Positions 16,445 through 28,623 of a stretch of DNA of 64,000 nt are shown in pieces. The position numbers and the translations under genes are program-made. The stretch is from assembly GCF_024198215.1 (NCBI RefSeq), contig NZ_JAKCFA010000006.1:62001-126000 (forward strand). Direction: 5' to 3'. Numbering within the stretch: the stretch's first letter is position 1; each line of letters starts with the position of its first letter. Source of the stretch: Myxococcus qinghaiensis. Its GTDB lineage: Bacteria; Myxococcota; Myxococcia; Myxococcales; Myxococcaceae. Under the pieces are notes generated by a model. That model did not search any database. It was not told where the DNA came from and worked only from the letters and a program-made list of their open reading frames with translations.

Positions 16445-17242
16445 TTGTACACTCCCAGGGACATGGACCTCCCCCGCCCCGACGAGGACGCGTACCTCAG
16501 GGCCAGCTCCGCCTGGCCCGGCGTGGAGCTGAATCGGGACGTCTTCCGCTCCCATCTGAACGCACGCGGCGGGACGACACCGGGCCGCCACGTGGAGGAC
16601 CTGTATCTGGCGTGTGCCTGCGCTCGCGGGCTCCCGGCGGCGCTCGCCCACTTCGAGCGTCGCCTCCTCCCCACCGCGCGTCAGGCCCTGACCCGGCGGC
16701 ACATGGCCCCCGACGTCGTGGACGAAGCGATGCAGCGACTGCGTGAAAGGCTGCTGCTTCCCCGCGAGGGTGCCCCGCCCCGTCTGGCCGAATACGACGG
16801 GCGCGGCCCCTTGGAGACCTGGGTCCGCACCGTCGCCCTGCGGCTCGCGCTCACGGAGCTGCGTGAGCGCGCCGCCCGCCCCATCCCCCTGGAAGAAGCG
16901 CTGCTGCCCGTCCAGGACGCCTCCTTCGCCGCGCTCAAACACCGCCACCACGCGGACATCGAGGCAGCCATCGCCGTCGCCCTCGCGTCGATGGAGCTTC
17001 GCGAGCGCGCCTTCCTCCGACTGCACCTGGTGGAGAACGTGGGCGTGGAGGACATCGGCCGCGTGCACGGCGTGAGTCGCGCCACGATGACGCGGTGGCT
17101 CAAGGCCGCCAGGGACACGCTCGCCGAACGGACCCACGCGGAGCTGCGCCGGCGACTCAAGGTCGAAGACTCCGAGCTGGACAGTCTGGCCCGCACCCTC
17201 CTGAGCGGCCTGGACTTGAGCGTCAGGCACCTGCTGCGCTGA
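16445..17242 (+). CDS. Sigma-70-family (ECF-like) RNA polymerase sigma factor
   Basis: 265 residues if started at TTG 16445, which has AGGAG six bases upstream; ATG 16463 would remove six residues and has a poorer site. 'RQALTRRHMAPDVVDEAMQRLRERLLL' and 'RGPLETWVRTVALRLALTEL' resemble sigma region 2, and 'VALASMELRERAFLRLHLVENVGVEDIG' plus 'VHGVSRATMTRWLKAARD' is region 4 with its helix-turn-helix. It is four bases upstream of a kinase that begins with a zinc-finger anti-sigma-like module, an arrangement seen in myxobacteria, so the kinase protein may control this factor. The target promoters are unknown. Confidence 0.8.
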   Translation: MYTPRDMDLPRPDEDAYLRASSAWPGVELNRDVFRSHLNARGGTTPGRHVEDLYLACACARGLPAALAHFERRLLPTARQALTRRHMAPDVVDEAMQRLRERLLLPREGAPPRLAEYDGRGPLETWVRTVALRLALTELRERAARPIPLEEALLPVQDASFAALKHRHHADIEAAIAVALASMELRERAFLRLHLVENVGVEDIGRVHGVSRATMTRWLKAARDTLAERTHAELRRRLKVEDSELDSLARTLLSGLDLSVRHLLR

Positions 17243-17246
17243 GACC

Positions 17247-20231
<2,985 letters not shown>

Positions 20232-20306
20232 GCGCGCATCGGCAACTCTCCGCTTGGTTTCCTGGAGAATGAAGCAAGCCTGAATTCCGAAGTCAGGAGC
20301 TCCCCC

Positions 20307-20819
20307 ATGTTGCCTCCCTTGCGTCATGCGGCGGTCGCGCTGCGGCGTCTCGCCGTCGCGGTGAAGCCGCCTCCGAAGCCCTCCCAGCCAGCCGTGGACC
20401 GGCGGCAGCACGGAGCGGCCCCGCTTCGACAGACACTGACGGGCCGCTCGACGGTCGACTCTTTCGCGCGCGTCGCACGGGGCGGAGACCCCAGCACGGA
20501 TGGCGACAGCCCCACCAGCTCGCGCCCCCAGGGCGGTCCCGTGATTCCGCCCTATATCCGGATGTTCCTCGAGAGGGTCTTCCCCAATCTCTTCCCGCCC
20601 CAGGAGACGGCGCGCTCCGACCCGAGCGCCGACCCCGACAGCCCCAGCAGCAGCCGGGGCATGGCGGACGGTGGGACGGGCGACCAGCAGATGGCCTTCC
20701 GCGCGGGTCCGAAGAAGCATGCGTGCCGCAAGACCCCCGACGGCGGCGCGGACGGCTCGAGCCCCGAGAGCGCGAGGGGCTCAGGGCACCGAGACAATCC
20801 GGACGAGCTCCTTCGCTGA
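20307..20819 (+). CDS. Hypothetical disordered protein
   Basis: 170 residues preceded by AGGAG seven bases before the ATG. The N-terminal 25 residues are basic and weakly hydrophobic ('MLPPLRHAAVALRRLAVAVK'); the rest is Ser/Pro/Asp/Gly-rich apart from a short helix 'PPYIRMFLERVFPNLFPP'. No domain is recognised. It follows the kinase by 75 bases and ends before a terminator-like hairpin, so it may be the last gene of that operon. It could be exported. The coding call rests on ribosome site and codon pattern only. Confidence 0.55.
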   Translation: MLPPLRHAAVALRRLAVAVKPPPKPSQPAVDRRQHGAAPLRQTLTGRSTVDSFARVARGGDPSTDGDSPTSSRPQGGPVIPPYIRMFLERVFPNLFPPQETARSDPSADPDSPSSSRGMADGGTGDQQMAFRAGPKKHACRKTPDGGADGSSPESARGSGHRDNPDELLR

Positions 20820-20861
20820 AGCCCTGTCGGCTCCGGCAACGAGGACCCTGAGCAAGCCCCT

Positions 20862-20886
20862 GCCCTTGGAGCAGCCAAGGGCTTCC
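20862..20886 (+). terminator. Terminator-like hairpin after the small hypothetical gene
   Basis: Perfect 8-base stem GCCCTTGG / CCAAGGGC with an AGCAG loop, 42 bases after the stop and followed by TTCC. No long T-run. Confidence 0.5.
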
Positions 20887-20991
20887 TGGTCGGGTCAGCT
20901 CCGCCGGACGGAGCAAGTCACGTCCGAGGCGACAGGACTCGAATCAAGCATGGCAGCCACGTCTACGGCGCCAGGAAAGGCCAGGACGACC

Positions 20992-21356
20992 ATGGGATGT
21001 TCATGCGCTGATTCCGACTCCCCGCACAGAGACGAGAGGCAGGTCGCCGACCTGCTCGCGTCAGTCGGCTTGAAGGAAGTCATCGAGCAGGGCCAGGAGG
21101 TCATCGCCGAGGCGGGGCGAGCCTTGGAGCACCTGAATCGGTCAGACCGGGCCCAGGTGCTGGGCTTTGGAGTCGAGGTGGCCCGGATGCACCATGACGC
21201 CGCGGTCCGGTCCAACCACCGCGCTTCGTCTTCTCCATGCTGTGCTGCAACGCCATCCCCTTCTGCTGGTGTTGCATCGCGCCGGTCATCTTCGCCGCCA
21301 GCCTCCTGCACACGTTCCTCTGCGTCGACCAGTTCGAGCGACGGTGCAACGCGTAG
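20992..21356 (+). pseudogene. Frameshifted small Cys-rich membrane protein
   Basis: From ATG 20992 ('MGCSCADSDS') one frame reads a believable protein to about 21215 ('QVADLLASVGLKEVIEQGQE', 'HLNRSDRAQVLGFGVEVARM'), then becomes Ser/Pro nonsense. At the same place another frame, with no start of its own, gives 'RFVFSMLCCNAIPFCWCCIA' followed by 'PVIFAASLLHTFLCVDQFERRCNA' and a TAG at 21354. Together they make one ~121-residue protein with a soluble helical half and a Cys-rich membrane segment. A -1 shift near 21205-21222 joins them. It may be a decayed gene, a programmed shift or a sequencing error. I do not recognise the family. Confidence 0.55.
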
Positions 21357-21375
21357 CGAAGCCCCTGACGCGAAA

Positions 21376-21407
21376 CGCCGCGCCCCACCCGGAGGTGAAG
21401 CGCGGCG
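21376..21407. terminator. Hairpin between convergent genes
   Basis: Perfect CGCCGCGC / GCGCGGCG 8-base stem with a 16-base loop between the frameshifted gene and the stop of the HYDIN/VWA lipoprotein gene. No T-run; bidirectional role inferred from position. Confidence 0.4.
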
Positions 21408-21431
21408 CCGTCACTGCCTCGCGAGCAAGTC

Positions 21432-24377
21432 CTAGTTGCAGCCCAGCGGGTACGTCACCTCCACCAGCGAGCCCGGCGCGGGCGCCGCGTCACGGTCGAA
21501 GATGACGGTGTTGGTGCGAGCATCGTAGTGCCAGCCGGACGTCACCTGCACGCCGTCCACCTCGACGACGATGCGCGTGGAGTCGGCGGGCATCTCCGAC
21601 AGCGGGAAGTTGCGGTTGGGACCGAAGGCGCTGTTGGAGAGCTTCTCCAGCGACGCGGCCCAGTTCGGCGTGCAGATGCTCTCCACCACGCCGCCCGTCG
21701 CGCTCGCCAGCTGGATATAGCGGCTGCCGGAGCTGCTCGACGTCGGGCAGGTGGCCAGGTCCATGGGGCCGACAATCGCGTTGATGCTGAGCTTGGACTT
21801 GTCGTTGCCCTTCAGCGCCAGGAAATACGTCTCGTAGAAGGACACCGGCTGCGAGCTGAAGTCCTCCTCGTCCGAGAGGAAGATGATGGCCAGCTTCGCC
21901 TCCTCGCGCAGGAAGCCACCGTTGCCGTCGTTGGGCAGCGGGGTGCGGCCGTCGTCCTGGTTGTAGAGCAGCGGGTCCGACAGGGCGCGGTGCGCCGCGT
22001 CCAGGCCCTGCTCGTTCCAGTGACACACGCCCACCTGCGTGTTGGCGGCGAAGACTCCCGCCGCGTCCGGCGTGTCCGGGGTGATGATGCGGGCCCGCGA
22101 GCCATCCACCGGGAACAGGCGCCCGTTCTCTCCGCCCTGCGCGCCACCCGGGCACTCGGACCAGCCCCCCGGAGACGAGTCCAGGCCCGTCGTGGTGACG
22201 CCGATGCGGTAGTCCACCGCCGCCGCGCTCGCCGCGCTCAGGAAGGCCGCGAAGTTCTGCCCCAGGCTCTGCTGCTCCTCCATCATCGAGCCGGAGTTAT
22301 CCACCACGAAGAGCACGTCGACCTTCGCCTTCGACTCCTGGAAGAAGCGGTCCGTCTGCTCCGCCTTCGTCACGCCCCGGCCCACCAGGCCCGCCGTGTA
22401 CTCGCCGCCATCCTCCAGCCGGAAGCGCACGGCCGCCGCGTCATCCCCGTCGTCCACCGGCGTGTAGCGCGCCGTCAGCTTCACCCGGGCGCCCGCCGCG
22501 ATCGTCGCAGGGAAGGGACTGGCCGACGACACCTCGAACTCGCTGCCCGTCTGCTCCAGCTCCATGCCCGCGACCTTCACGGGACCGATGCACTCGTTGA
22601 TGGCCAGGAACTCCCGCGTGCGCGGACCACACGACAGCTTGGTGATGCCGAAGTCCACCGTGGTGGGCTGCACCGCGAAGCAGCCCTTCACACCCTCACC
22701 CACCAGCGTCACCAGCGGGTGGCCGAGCGACGGGTGGTTCACCCACGCCTCCGCGAGCCCCTCGAAAGCGCCCTCCGCCTCCGGCTTGAAGCGCACGACG
22801 AGCGTGGCCTTCTGGTTGGGCAGCAGCACCCCGTTGGGCACCGCCGTGGCCACGAAGGACGGGTCCGAGCCCGCCACCAGTTGCATGGACGCCAGGTAGC
22901 ACGCCTCCGTGCCGGTGTTGCGCAGCGACACGCCGAGCGACACCTCCGCGCCCACCGGCACCTTGCCGAAGCGAAGCTGCGACGGCAGCGCGTACTGGCA
23001 CGGCTGGAAGGCGCGCCCCTCGCCCTTGAGCGACACCGCCTCCGTGGACGTCGTGCTGCCCGCGCGCACCGTGACGGCGAGCTGGCCTTCACTGACGCCC
23101 ACCGAGCCCACGCGAGGGCTGAACGTCACCCCCACGAAGGCCGACTGACCGGAGAGCACCGTCACGCTGGCCGGCGCCTGCGCCAGGGTGAAGTAGCCGC
23201 CCTGCGCCGTGTCCAGCCGCAGGTTGTTGACGAGCACGCTGTCACGGCAGCGGTTGACGACCTCCACCGAGCGCGTCGCCGTCATGCCTTCCGCCACCAC
23301 GCCGAAGTCCACCTTGCGCGGCAGCACCGCCACGCACGACGTGCCACCCTCGCCCGTCAGCGACACCTTGGGGCCCGGCGCGGTGGAGCCCTGCTCCCGC
23401 ACCCCCACCTCCACCCGGCCCTCACCCGCGCGCCCCAGGACGACGGGCGTGAAGGCCACGCGAATCTCCACGCTGGCGCTCGGCGCCAGCATGCCGCCGC
23501 TCAGCACCGGCTCGCTCACCACGCGGTAGACACCACCGGGGTTCGCCTGAAGCTCGACGCCCGACCAGCGCAGCGGCTCCGTGCCCTGGTTGCGCACGGT
23601 GATGGACTGCTCCGCGCTGGCCCCCAGCGCCACGCGCCCGAAGTCCAGCCGCAGCGGCGTCACCTCCAGCTTGGAGGCCACGCCCGTCCCCTTGAGCGGC
23701 ACCACGGCCGGCTCACAACCCTCGCACACGACGACGCGCAGCTCCGCCGTCGCCGAGCCCAGCCGCCGGGGCGCGAAGGCCACCGACAGCACGCGCTGCT
23801 CACCCGGGGCCAGCATCTCCGGCTCGCCGCGCTCCGCGGTGAACTGGTCCGCGTCCGCGCCCTGGACGGACACCGCCAGCGGCGTGTCCACGTCCGACGT
23901 GTTGCGCACCGTCACCTGCCGCATCTCCACGAAGCCCATGGACACGTTGCCGAAGTCCAGCTCCGTGTCAGGCACCTCCAGGAAGGCCTTCACGCCCCGC
24001 CCGGACACCGGCACCTCGCCCCGCGAGTCCGCGTCGGTGATGAGCTCCAGCGAGCCCTGCACCGAGCCCTCCACGTCGGGCTTGAAGTGCACCTCGATTT
24101 CGCGCTCCGCGCCCGCGCCCAGGGTGAAGGGCTCGAACGGCGGCACCGACACATTGGGGATGCTGGAGAGGGCGCCTTCCACGCGGTACGCCGCGCGGCC
24201 ACCGTTGGTCAGCTTCAGCTTGAAGCTCTTCGTCCGCCCCAGCGCCGCGGCGCCGAAGTCGATGGTCTCTGGACGCACCAGGAAGGCGCTCTTCGCGCGC
24301 TGCGACGACGGGCGCTCACAGCCCATCCCCAGGACCAACGCCGCCGCCACCCACGCCACCCAGAACACACGTCGCAT
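21432..24377 (-). CDS. Lipoprotein with HYDIN/ASPM-type repeats and a VWA domain
   Basis: 981 residues from ATG 24377, preceded by GGGGAGG at five bases. The signal ends in the lipobox 'LGMGC'. Six Ig-like 'choice-of-anchor D' (ASPM-SPD-2-Hydin) modules follow, each opening with a motif such as 'IDFGAAALGRTKSFKLKLTN', 'LDFGNVSMGF', 'LDFGRVALGA', 'VDFGVVAEGM', 'LRFGKVPVGA' and 'VDFGITKLSC'. From about residue 690 comes a von Willebrand A domain with an intact MIDAS start 'VVDNSGSM'. The C-terminus ('WHYDARTNTVIFDRDAAPAPG') is a short beta domain. It should be anchored to a membrane and present an adhesive or scaffold surface; the ligand is unknown. Similar large VWA lipoproteins are common in myxobacteria. 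Confidence 0.88.
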   Translation of the reverse strand: MRRVFWVAWVAAALVLGMGCERPSSQRAKSAFLVRPETIDFGAAALGRTKSFKLKLTNGGRAAYRVEGALSSIPNVSVPPFEPFTLGAGAEREIEVHFKPDVEGSVQGSLELITDADSRGEVPVSGRGVKAFLEVPDTELDFGNVSMGFVEMRQVTVRNTSDVDTPLAVSVQGADADQFTAERGEPEMLAPGEQRVLSVAFAPRRLGSATAELRVVVCEGCEPAVVPLKGTGVASKLEVTPLRLDFGRVALGASAEQSITVRNQGTEPLRWSGVELQANPGGVYRVVSEPVLSGGMLAPSASVEIRVAFTPVVLGRAGEGRVEVGVREQGSTAPGPKVSLTGEGGTSCVAVLPRKVDFGVVAEGMTATRSVEVVNRCRDSVLVNNLRLDTAQGGYFTLAQAPASVTVLSGQSAFVGVTFSPRVGSVGVSEGQLAVTVRAGSTTSTEAVSLKGEGRAFQPCQYALPSQLRFGKVPVGAEVSLGVSLRNTGTEACYLASMQLVAGSDPSFVATAVPNGVLLPNQKATLVVRFKPEAEGAFEGLAEAWVNHPSLGHPLVTLVGEGVKGCFAVQPTTVDFGITKLSCGPRTREFLAINECIGPVKVAGMELEQTGSEFEVSSASPFPATIAAGARVKLTARYTPVDDGDDAAAVRFRLEDGGEYTAGLVGRGVTKAEQTDRFFQESKAKVDVLFVVDNSGSMMEEQQSLGQNFAAFLSAASAAAVDYRIGVTTTGLDSSPGGWSECPGGAQGGENGRLFPVDGSRARIITPDTPDAAGVFAANTQVGVCHWNEQGLDAAHRALSDPLLYNQDDGRTPLPNDGNGGFLREEAKLAIIFLSDEEDFSSQPVSFYETYFLALKGNDKSKLSINAIVGPMDLATCPTSSSSGSRYIQLASATGGVVESICTPNWAASLEKLSNSAFGPNRNFPLSEMPADSTRIVVEVDGVQVTSGWHYDARTNTVIFDRDAAPAPGSLVEVTYPLGCN

Positions 24378-24638
24378 ACCAGCCTCCCCACGACTTCCCC
24401 GAGCCCGGACCCGCGCGATCTCGTACCGCGCGATTCCGGCGGAGGGGGCGCTTTGCAACCCGAGTGCCCGTTCATGGGGGGGTGGCGAAGTCCACCGGCC
24501 AACGTGGCAAGCCTTGGGCCTGCCTGGGAAACGGAGTTCCCCGCGGTGGGAACGACATTTCCTCGTGCGCGGGTGGGACTGAATTTCTTTCAGGAACGGC
24601 GGGTAGCAATCAGGAGAAACCGGTCCCCCGCCCGCGGC

Positions 24639-25544
24639 TCACGGCGCGGTGCGGGCCGGCGTCGAGCGCCAGCGCTCCAGCATTCCCGTACCCCAGAGCA
24701 CACCCACCATGCACACCAGGGCACCCGTGACGGCCAGCGGCGAGACGGCCTCGCCCAACAGCACCGCGCCCAGCACCCAGGAGAAGACGGGCGTGAGCTG
24801 CGTGGCGACCCCGCCCGCTACCGCGGTGACGTAGCCGAAGGCATACGTGAAGGTCATCTGCGCCACCACGGAGGTCAAACCCACGCCCAGCAGTGGAAGC
24901 GCGACATCCCAGCCGAGCGGCCTCCAGTCGTGCAGCGCGAAGGGCAGGCTGAAGAGCAGACCGAAGAGACAGAAGGAGAGGAACACGGTGGCCGCGTCCG
25001 TCCCGTGGCGAAGCGCGCGCACCACGACGACGGCCGCGCCGCCCAGCACCGCCGAGCCCATGCCCGCCCACGCGCCCAGCCCCAGCGACAGCGACACCCC
25101 GCCCTCCATGGTGCTCCACATGACGAGCCCCGCGCCGACGGTGGTGAGCACGAGCCCCGCGAGCAGCGCCCCCGTCACCCGCTCCTTCAAGAAGACCCAT
25201 CCAATGATGGCCGCGTAGATGGGCCAGCACGCGTTGAGCAGCACCGCGGGGCCCACCGTCATCCGGTCGATGGCGACGAAGTACAGGTAGACGGCCGCGC
25301 CGCCAAAGACGCCTCGGAGCACCCACAGCGGCAGGCGACCGAAGCGCGGCCTGCGCCCCAGCACCGGGTAGTAGGCGGCGAGGAAGAGCAGGCCGATGAG
25401 GAAACGGCCGGACGCCACCTGCCCTGGCGACAGACGGCCGGAGAGCAGGCGGGTGCACAGCGCCATCACCGCGAACAGCACGCTCGAGAAGACGAGCAGC
25501 GGCGCGCCGCGATAACGCACGGGGAGGACCCAGCGGGGTGTCAT
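24639..25544 (-). CDS. EamA-family (DMT superfamily) transporter
   Basis: 301 residues from ATG 25544 (MTPRWVLP); longer starts only add polar sequence. About ten hydrophobic helices are arranged as two EamA repeats, with 'PAVLLNACWPIYAAIIGWVFLKERV' cut over helices 3-4 of the first half and 'AGGVATQLTPVFSWVLGAVLLGE' as the counterpart in the second. This is the drug/metabolite transporter pattern (RhaT/YdcZ-like exporters). The substrate cannot be read from sequence. The gene is divergent from uvrA with 178 bases between the starts. Confidence 0.88.
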   Translation of the reverse strand: MTPRWVLPVRYRGAPLLVFSSVLFAVMALCTRLLSGRLSPGQVASGRFLIGLLFLAAYYPVLGRRPRFGRLPLWVLRGVFGGAAVYLYFVAIDRMTVGPAVLLNACWPIYAAIIGWVFLKERVTGALLAGLVLTTVGAGLVMWSTMEGGVSLSLGLGAWAGMGSAVLGGAAVVVVRALRHGTDAATVFLSFCLFGLLFSLPFALHDWRPLGWDVALPLLGVGLTSVVAQMTFTYAFGYVTAVAGGVATQLTPVFSWVLGAVLLGEAVSPLAVTGALVCMVGVLWGTGMLERWRSTPARTAP

Positions 25545-25686
25545 GGAGAGCGCCCCCTCTATCGGATTCCCGGCCCGCCCTCCAGTGCGCCAGAGCCGGC
25601 CGTCCGGTGTCCTGCCCAGGTGGGAGTGTGGGAGCAACGCCGCGCGTTGAGGACCATCTACCCACCCTCCCGAGTTTTCCCACTAC

Positions 25687-25703
25687 CGGAACACCTATTC
25701 AGT
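25687..25703 (+). promoter_or_regulatory. Candidate LexA-type SOS box upstream of uvrA
   Basis: CGGAACACCTATTCAGT, 19 bases before the uvrA ATG, matches 14 of 17 positions of the Myxococcus LexA motif as I recall it (CTRHAMRYBYGTTCAGS). uvrA is SOS-controlled in many bacteria. The consensus is quoted from memory and should be checked. Confidence 0.35.
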
Positions 25704-25722
25704 GGTAGATCGCCCGCCCATC

Positions 25723-28623
25723 ATGTCCGAGCCCGACGTCATTTCCCTGAGAGGCGCCAAGGAGCACAACCTCAAGAACGTCTCCCTGGATATCCCAAAG
25801 AAGAAGCTGGTCGTCTTCACGGGAGTCTCGGGGTCCGGCAAGAGTTCGCTCGCCTTCGACACGCTCTACGCGGAAGGTCAGCGGCGCTATGTCGAGAGCC
25901 TCTCCGCCTATGCCCGCCAGTTCCTCGGGCAGATGGAGAAGCCCAAGTACGACACCATCCGGGGCCTGTCGCCCACCATCTCCATCGAGCAGAAGGCGGC
26001 CAGCAACAACCCGCGCTCGACGGTGGGCACCGTCACCGAGGTGCACGACTACCTGCGCGTCCTCTATGCCTCCATCGGCGTGCAGCACTGCCCCAACTGC
26101 GGGCGCAAGGTGGGCAAGCAGAGCGCCCAGCAGATTGTCGACGAAATCCTGAAGATGCCCGCGGGCAGCAAGGTGCAGGTGCTGGCGCCGCTCGTCACCA
26201 ACCGCAAGGGCGAGCACAAGGATTTGCTCACCGAGGCGCAGAAGCGCGGCTTCTCCCGCGCCCGTATCGACGGGAAGCTCAAGAGCCTGGAGGAGCGGGT
26301 CGAGCTGGACAAGAAGTCCAAGCACGACATCGAGCTGGTCATCGACCGGCTGGTGCTCAAGGCGGACATCAAGACGCGGCTCACCGACTCCGTGGAGACG
26401 GCGCTGCGCGAGGGCAAGGGCACCCTCATCATCACCGACGAGACGGGCGCGTCCACGTCGGACCGGGTGATGAGCGAGCTCAACGCGTGCCCCGCCTGCG
26501 GCATCTCCTTCGGCGATTTGACGCCCGCGTCGTTCTCCTTCAACAACCCGCTGGGCATGTGCACGGACTGCAACGGCCTGGGCACGCGGCCGGAGATGGA
26601 CCCGGACCTCATCGTCCCGGACCCGTCTCGCAGCGTCCGCGACGGCGCCATTGAACCCTGGGCCAGCGGCATGAATCGCGGCGAGGGCTGGACGGCGGAC
26701 TTCGTGGAGAGCCTGGCCAAGGCGTTCAAGATTGATTTGGACGTGCCCTTCGCGAAGCTGTCCAAGCGCGAGCGCGACACGCTGATGTACGGCGGCAAGG
26801 GCAAGAGCTTCACCGTCGAGTGGGGCGAGGGCGGCCAGTACAAGATGGAGTGGGAGGGCCTGGTCGAGCGCTTGATGCGCAACTTCAAGACGACGACGTC
26901 CGAGGCCCGGCGCACCGAGCTGCAGAAGTACTTCAGCAACAAGCCCTGCCCCACCTGCGCGGGCGAGCGCCTGCGGCCGGAGAGCCGCGCGGTGAAGGTG
27001 CACGGGCACTCGATTGTCGCGCTGAGCCGGCTGACCATCTCCGACGCGCTCGGGTTCCTGGGCGAGCTGGGGCTGACGGCGCAGGAGCGGAAGATCGCCA
27101 CGGAGCTCCTGAAGGAGATTCGCAGCCGCCTGTCCTTCCTGGTCGACGTGGGCCTGGGCTACCTCATGCTGGACCGCACCGCGTCCACTCTGTCGGGCGG
27201 GGAGAGCCAGCGCATCCGGCTGGCGTCGCAGATGGGCAGCGAGCTGACGGGCGTCATCTACATCCTGGATGAGCCCTCCATCGGCCTGCACCAGCGCGAC
27301 AACGGCAAGCTGTTGACCACGCTCAAGCGCCTGCGCGATTTGGGCAACTCCGTCATCGTCGTGGAGCATGACGAGGAGACGATGGAGGAGGCGGACTGGC
27401 TGGTGGACTTCGGCCCGGGCGCCGGTGAGCTGGGGGGCGAAGTGGTGTCCCAGGGCACGCCCAAGCAGGTGATGGCGGACGAGAACAGCACCACGGGCGG
27501 CTACCTGTCCGGACGGCTGGAGATTGAAATCCCCGAGCAGCGCCGCGCGCCCAATCCCAAGCACCAGCTGGTGATTCAGGGGGCGAAGGAGAACAACCTG
27601 CGCGACGTGGACGCGGTGATTCCGCTGGGCGTCTTCACCGCCGTCACCGGCGTGTCGGGCGCGGGCAAGTCCACGCTCATCAACGAGATTCTCTACCCCG
27701 CGCTCGCCAAGCACCTGTACGACAGCCGCGAGTCCCCCGGGAAGCACAAGGCCGTGCTGGGCTTCGAGCACCTGGACAAGGTCATCGACATCGACCAGCG
27801 GCCCATCGGCCGCACCCCGCGCAGCAACCCCGCCACGTACACCAAGCTGTTCGACGCCATCCGCGAGGTGTTCGCGATGACGCCGGAGGCGCGCACGTTC
27901 GGCTACGGCCCGGGCCGCTTCAGCTTCAACGTCAAGGGCGGCCGCTGCGAGTCGTGCGAGGGCGACGGCGTCAAGCTGGTGGAGATGCACTTCCTGGCGG
28001 ACGTGTACGTGCCTTGCGAGGTGTGCGCCGGCAAGCGCTTCAACGAGGCGACGCTGCGCGTGCGCTACAAGGGGAAGAACATCGCGGAGACGCTCGACAT
28101 GAGCGTGCGCGAGGCCATGGAGCACTTCGCCGCGCACAAGGACATCATGCGCGTGCTCCAGACGCTGGGTGATGTGGGCCTGGGCTACATCCGCCTGGGA
28201 CAGCCCTCCCCCACCCTGTCCGGCGGCGAGGCCCAGCGAATCAAGCTGGCCCGGGAGCTGGCGCGCGTGGCCACCGGCCGCACGCTCTACATCCTCGACG
28301 AGCCCACCACCGGCCTGCACTTCGAGGACATCCGCAAGCTGTTGTCCGTGCTCAACCGGCTGGTCGCCGCGGGCAACAGCGTGCTCGTCATCGAGCACAA
28401 CCTGGATGTCATCAAGAGCGCGGACTGGCTCATCGACATGGGCCCCGAGGGCGGCGCGGGCGGCGGACAGGTGCTCGCCGTGGGCACGCCGGAGAGCGTC
28501 GCCAAAGTCCCGGGCAGCCACACCGGCCGCTACCTGGCGCACGTGCTGGGCAAGTCACGCCGCGCGCGCGTCGGAAAGCGCGTGGACGGCTCCACGCCCC
28601 TGAAACACGGCGCGCTGGGCTGA
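25723..28623 (+). CDS. uvrA: Excinuclease ABC subunit A
   Basis: 966 residues, normal for UvrA. Two ABC ATPase halves are visible: Walker A 'GVSGSGKSSLAFDTL' near residue 36 and 'GVSGAGKSTLINEIL' near 642, with signatures 'LSGGESQRIRLA' and 'LSGGEAQRIKLA' and Walker B 'YILDEPSIGLH' and 'YILDEPTTGLH'. Zinc-finger cysteines are present ('CPACG', 'CTDCNG', 'CPTCAGERL', 'CESCEGDG', 'CEVCAGKRF'). It recognises bulky DNA lesions with UvrB in nucleotide excision repair. ATG 25723 is chosen over GTG 25702, which overlaps the SOS-like box. It is transcribed alone and followed by a long hairpin. Confidence 0.98.
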   Translation: MSEPDVISLRGAKEHNLKNVSLDIPKKKLVVFTGVSGSGKSSLAFDTLYAEGQRRYVESLSAYARQFLGQMEKPKYDTIRGLSPTISIEQKAASNNPRSTVGTVTEVHDYLRVLYASIGVQHCPNCGRKVGKQSAQQIVDEILKMPAGSKVQVLAPLVTNRKGEHKDLLTEAQKRGFSRARIDGKLKSLEERVELDKKSKHDIELVIDRLVLKADIKTRLTDSVETALREGKGTLIITDETGASTSDRVMSELNACPACGISFGDLTPASFSFNNPLGMCTDCNGLGTRPEMDPDLIVPDPSRSVRDGAIEPWASGMNRGEGWTADFVESLAKAFKIDLDVPFAKLSKRERDTLMYGGKGKSFTVEWGEGGQYKMEWEGLVERLMRNFKTTTSEARRTELQKYFSNKPCPTCAGERLRPESRAVKVHGHSIVALSRLTISDALGFLGELGLTAQERKIATELLKEIRSRLSFLVDVGLGYLMLDRTASTLSGGESQRIRLASQMGSELTGVIYILDEPSIGLHQRDNGKLLTTLKRLRDLGNSVIVVEHDEETMEEADWLVDFGPGAGELGGEVVSQGTPKQVMADENSTTGGYLSGRLEIEIPEQRRAPNPKHQLVIQGAKENNLRDVDAVIPLGVFTAVTGVSGAGKSTLINEILYPALAKHLYDSRESPGKHKAVLGFEHLDKVIDIDQRPIGRTPRSNPATYTKLFDAIREVFAMTPEARTFGYGPGRFSFNVKGGRCESCEGDGVKLVEMHFLADVYVPCEVCAGKRFNEATLRVRYKGKNIAETLDMSVREAMEHFAAHKDIMRVLQTLGDVGLGYIRLGQPSPTLSGGEAQRIKLARELARVATGRTLYILDEPTTGLHFEDIRKLLSVLNRLVAAGNSVLVIEHNLDVIKSADWLIDMGPEGGAGGGQVLAVGTPESVAKVPGSHTGRYLAHVLGKSRRARVGKRVDGSTPLKHGALG

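Noticed and set aside
21528..26654. A 1708-codon open frame on the plus strand across two minus-strand genes and uvrA
   Set aside because: Arg/His-rich composition without domains, running through the uvrA start region in another frame; a shadow of real genes.
25699..28542. A 947-codon open frame on the minus strand opposite uvrA
   Set aside because: No recognisable protein features; uvrA on the other strand is unambiguous.
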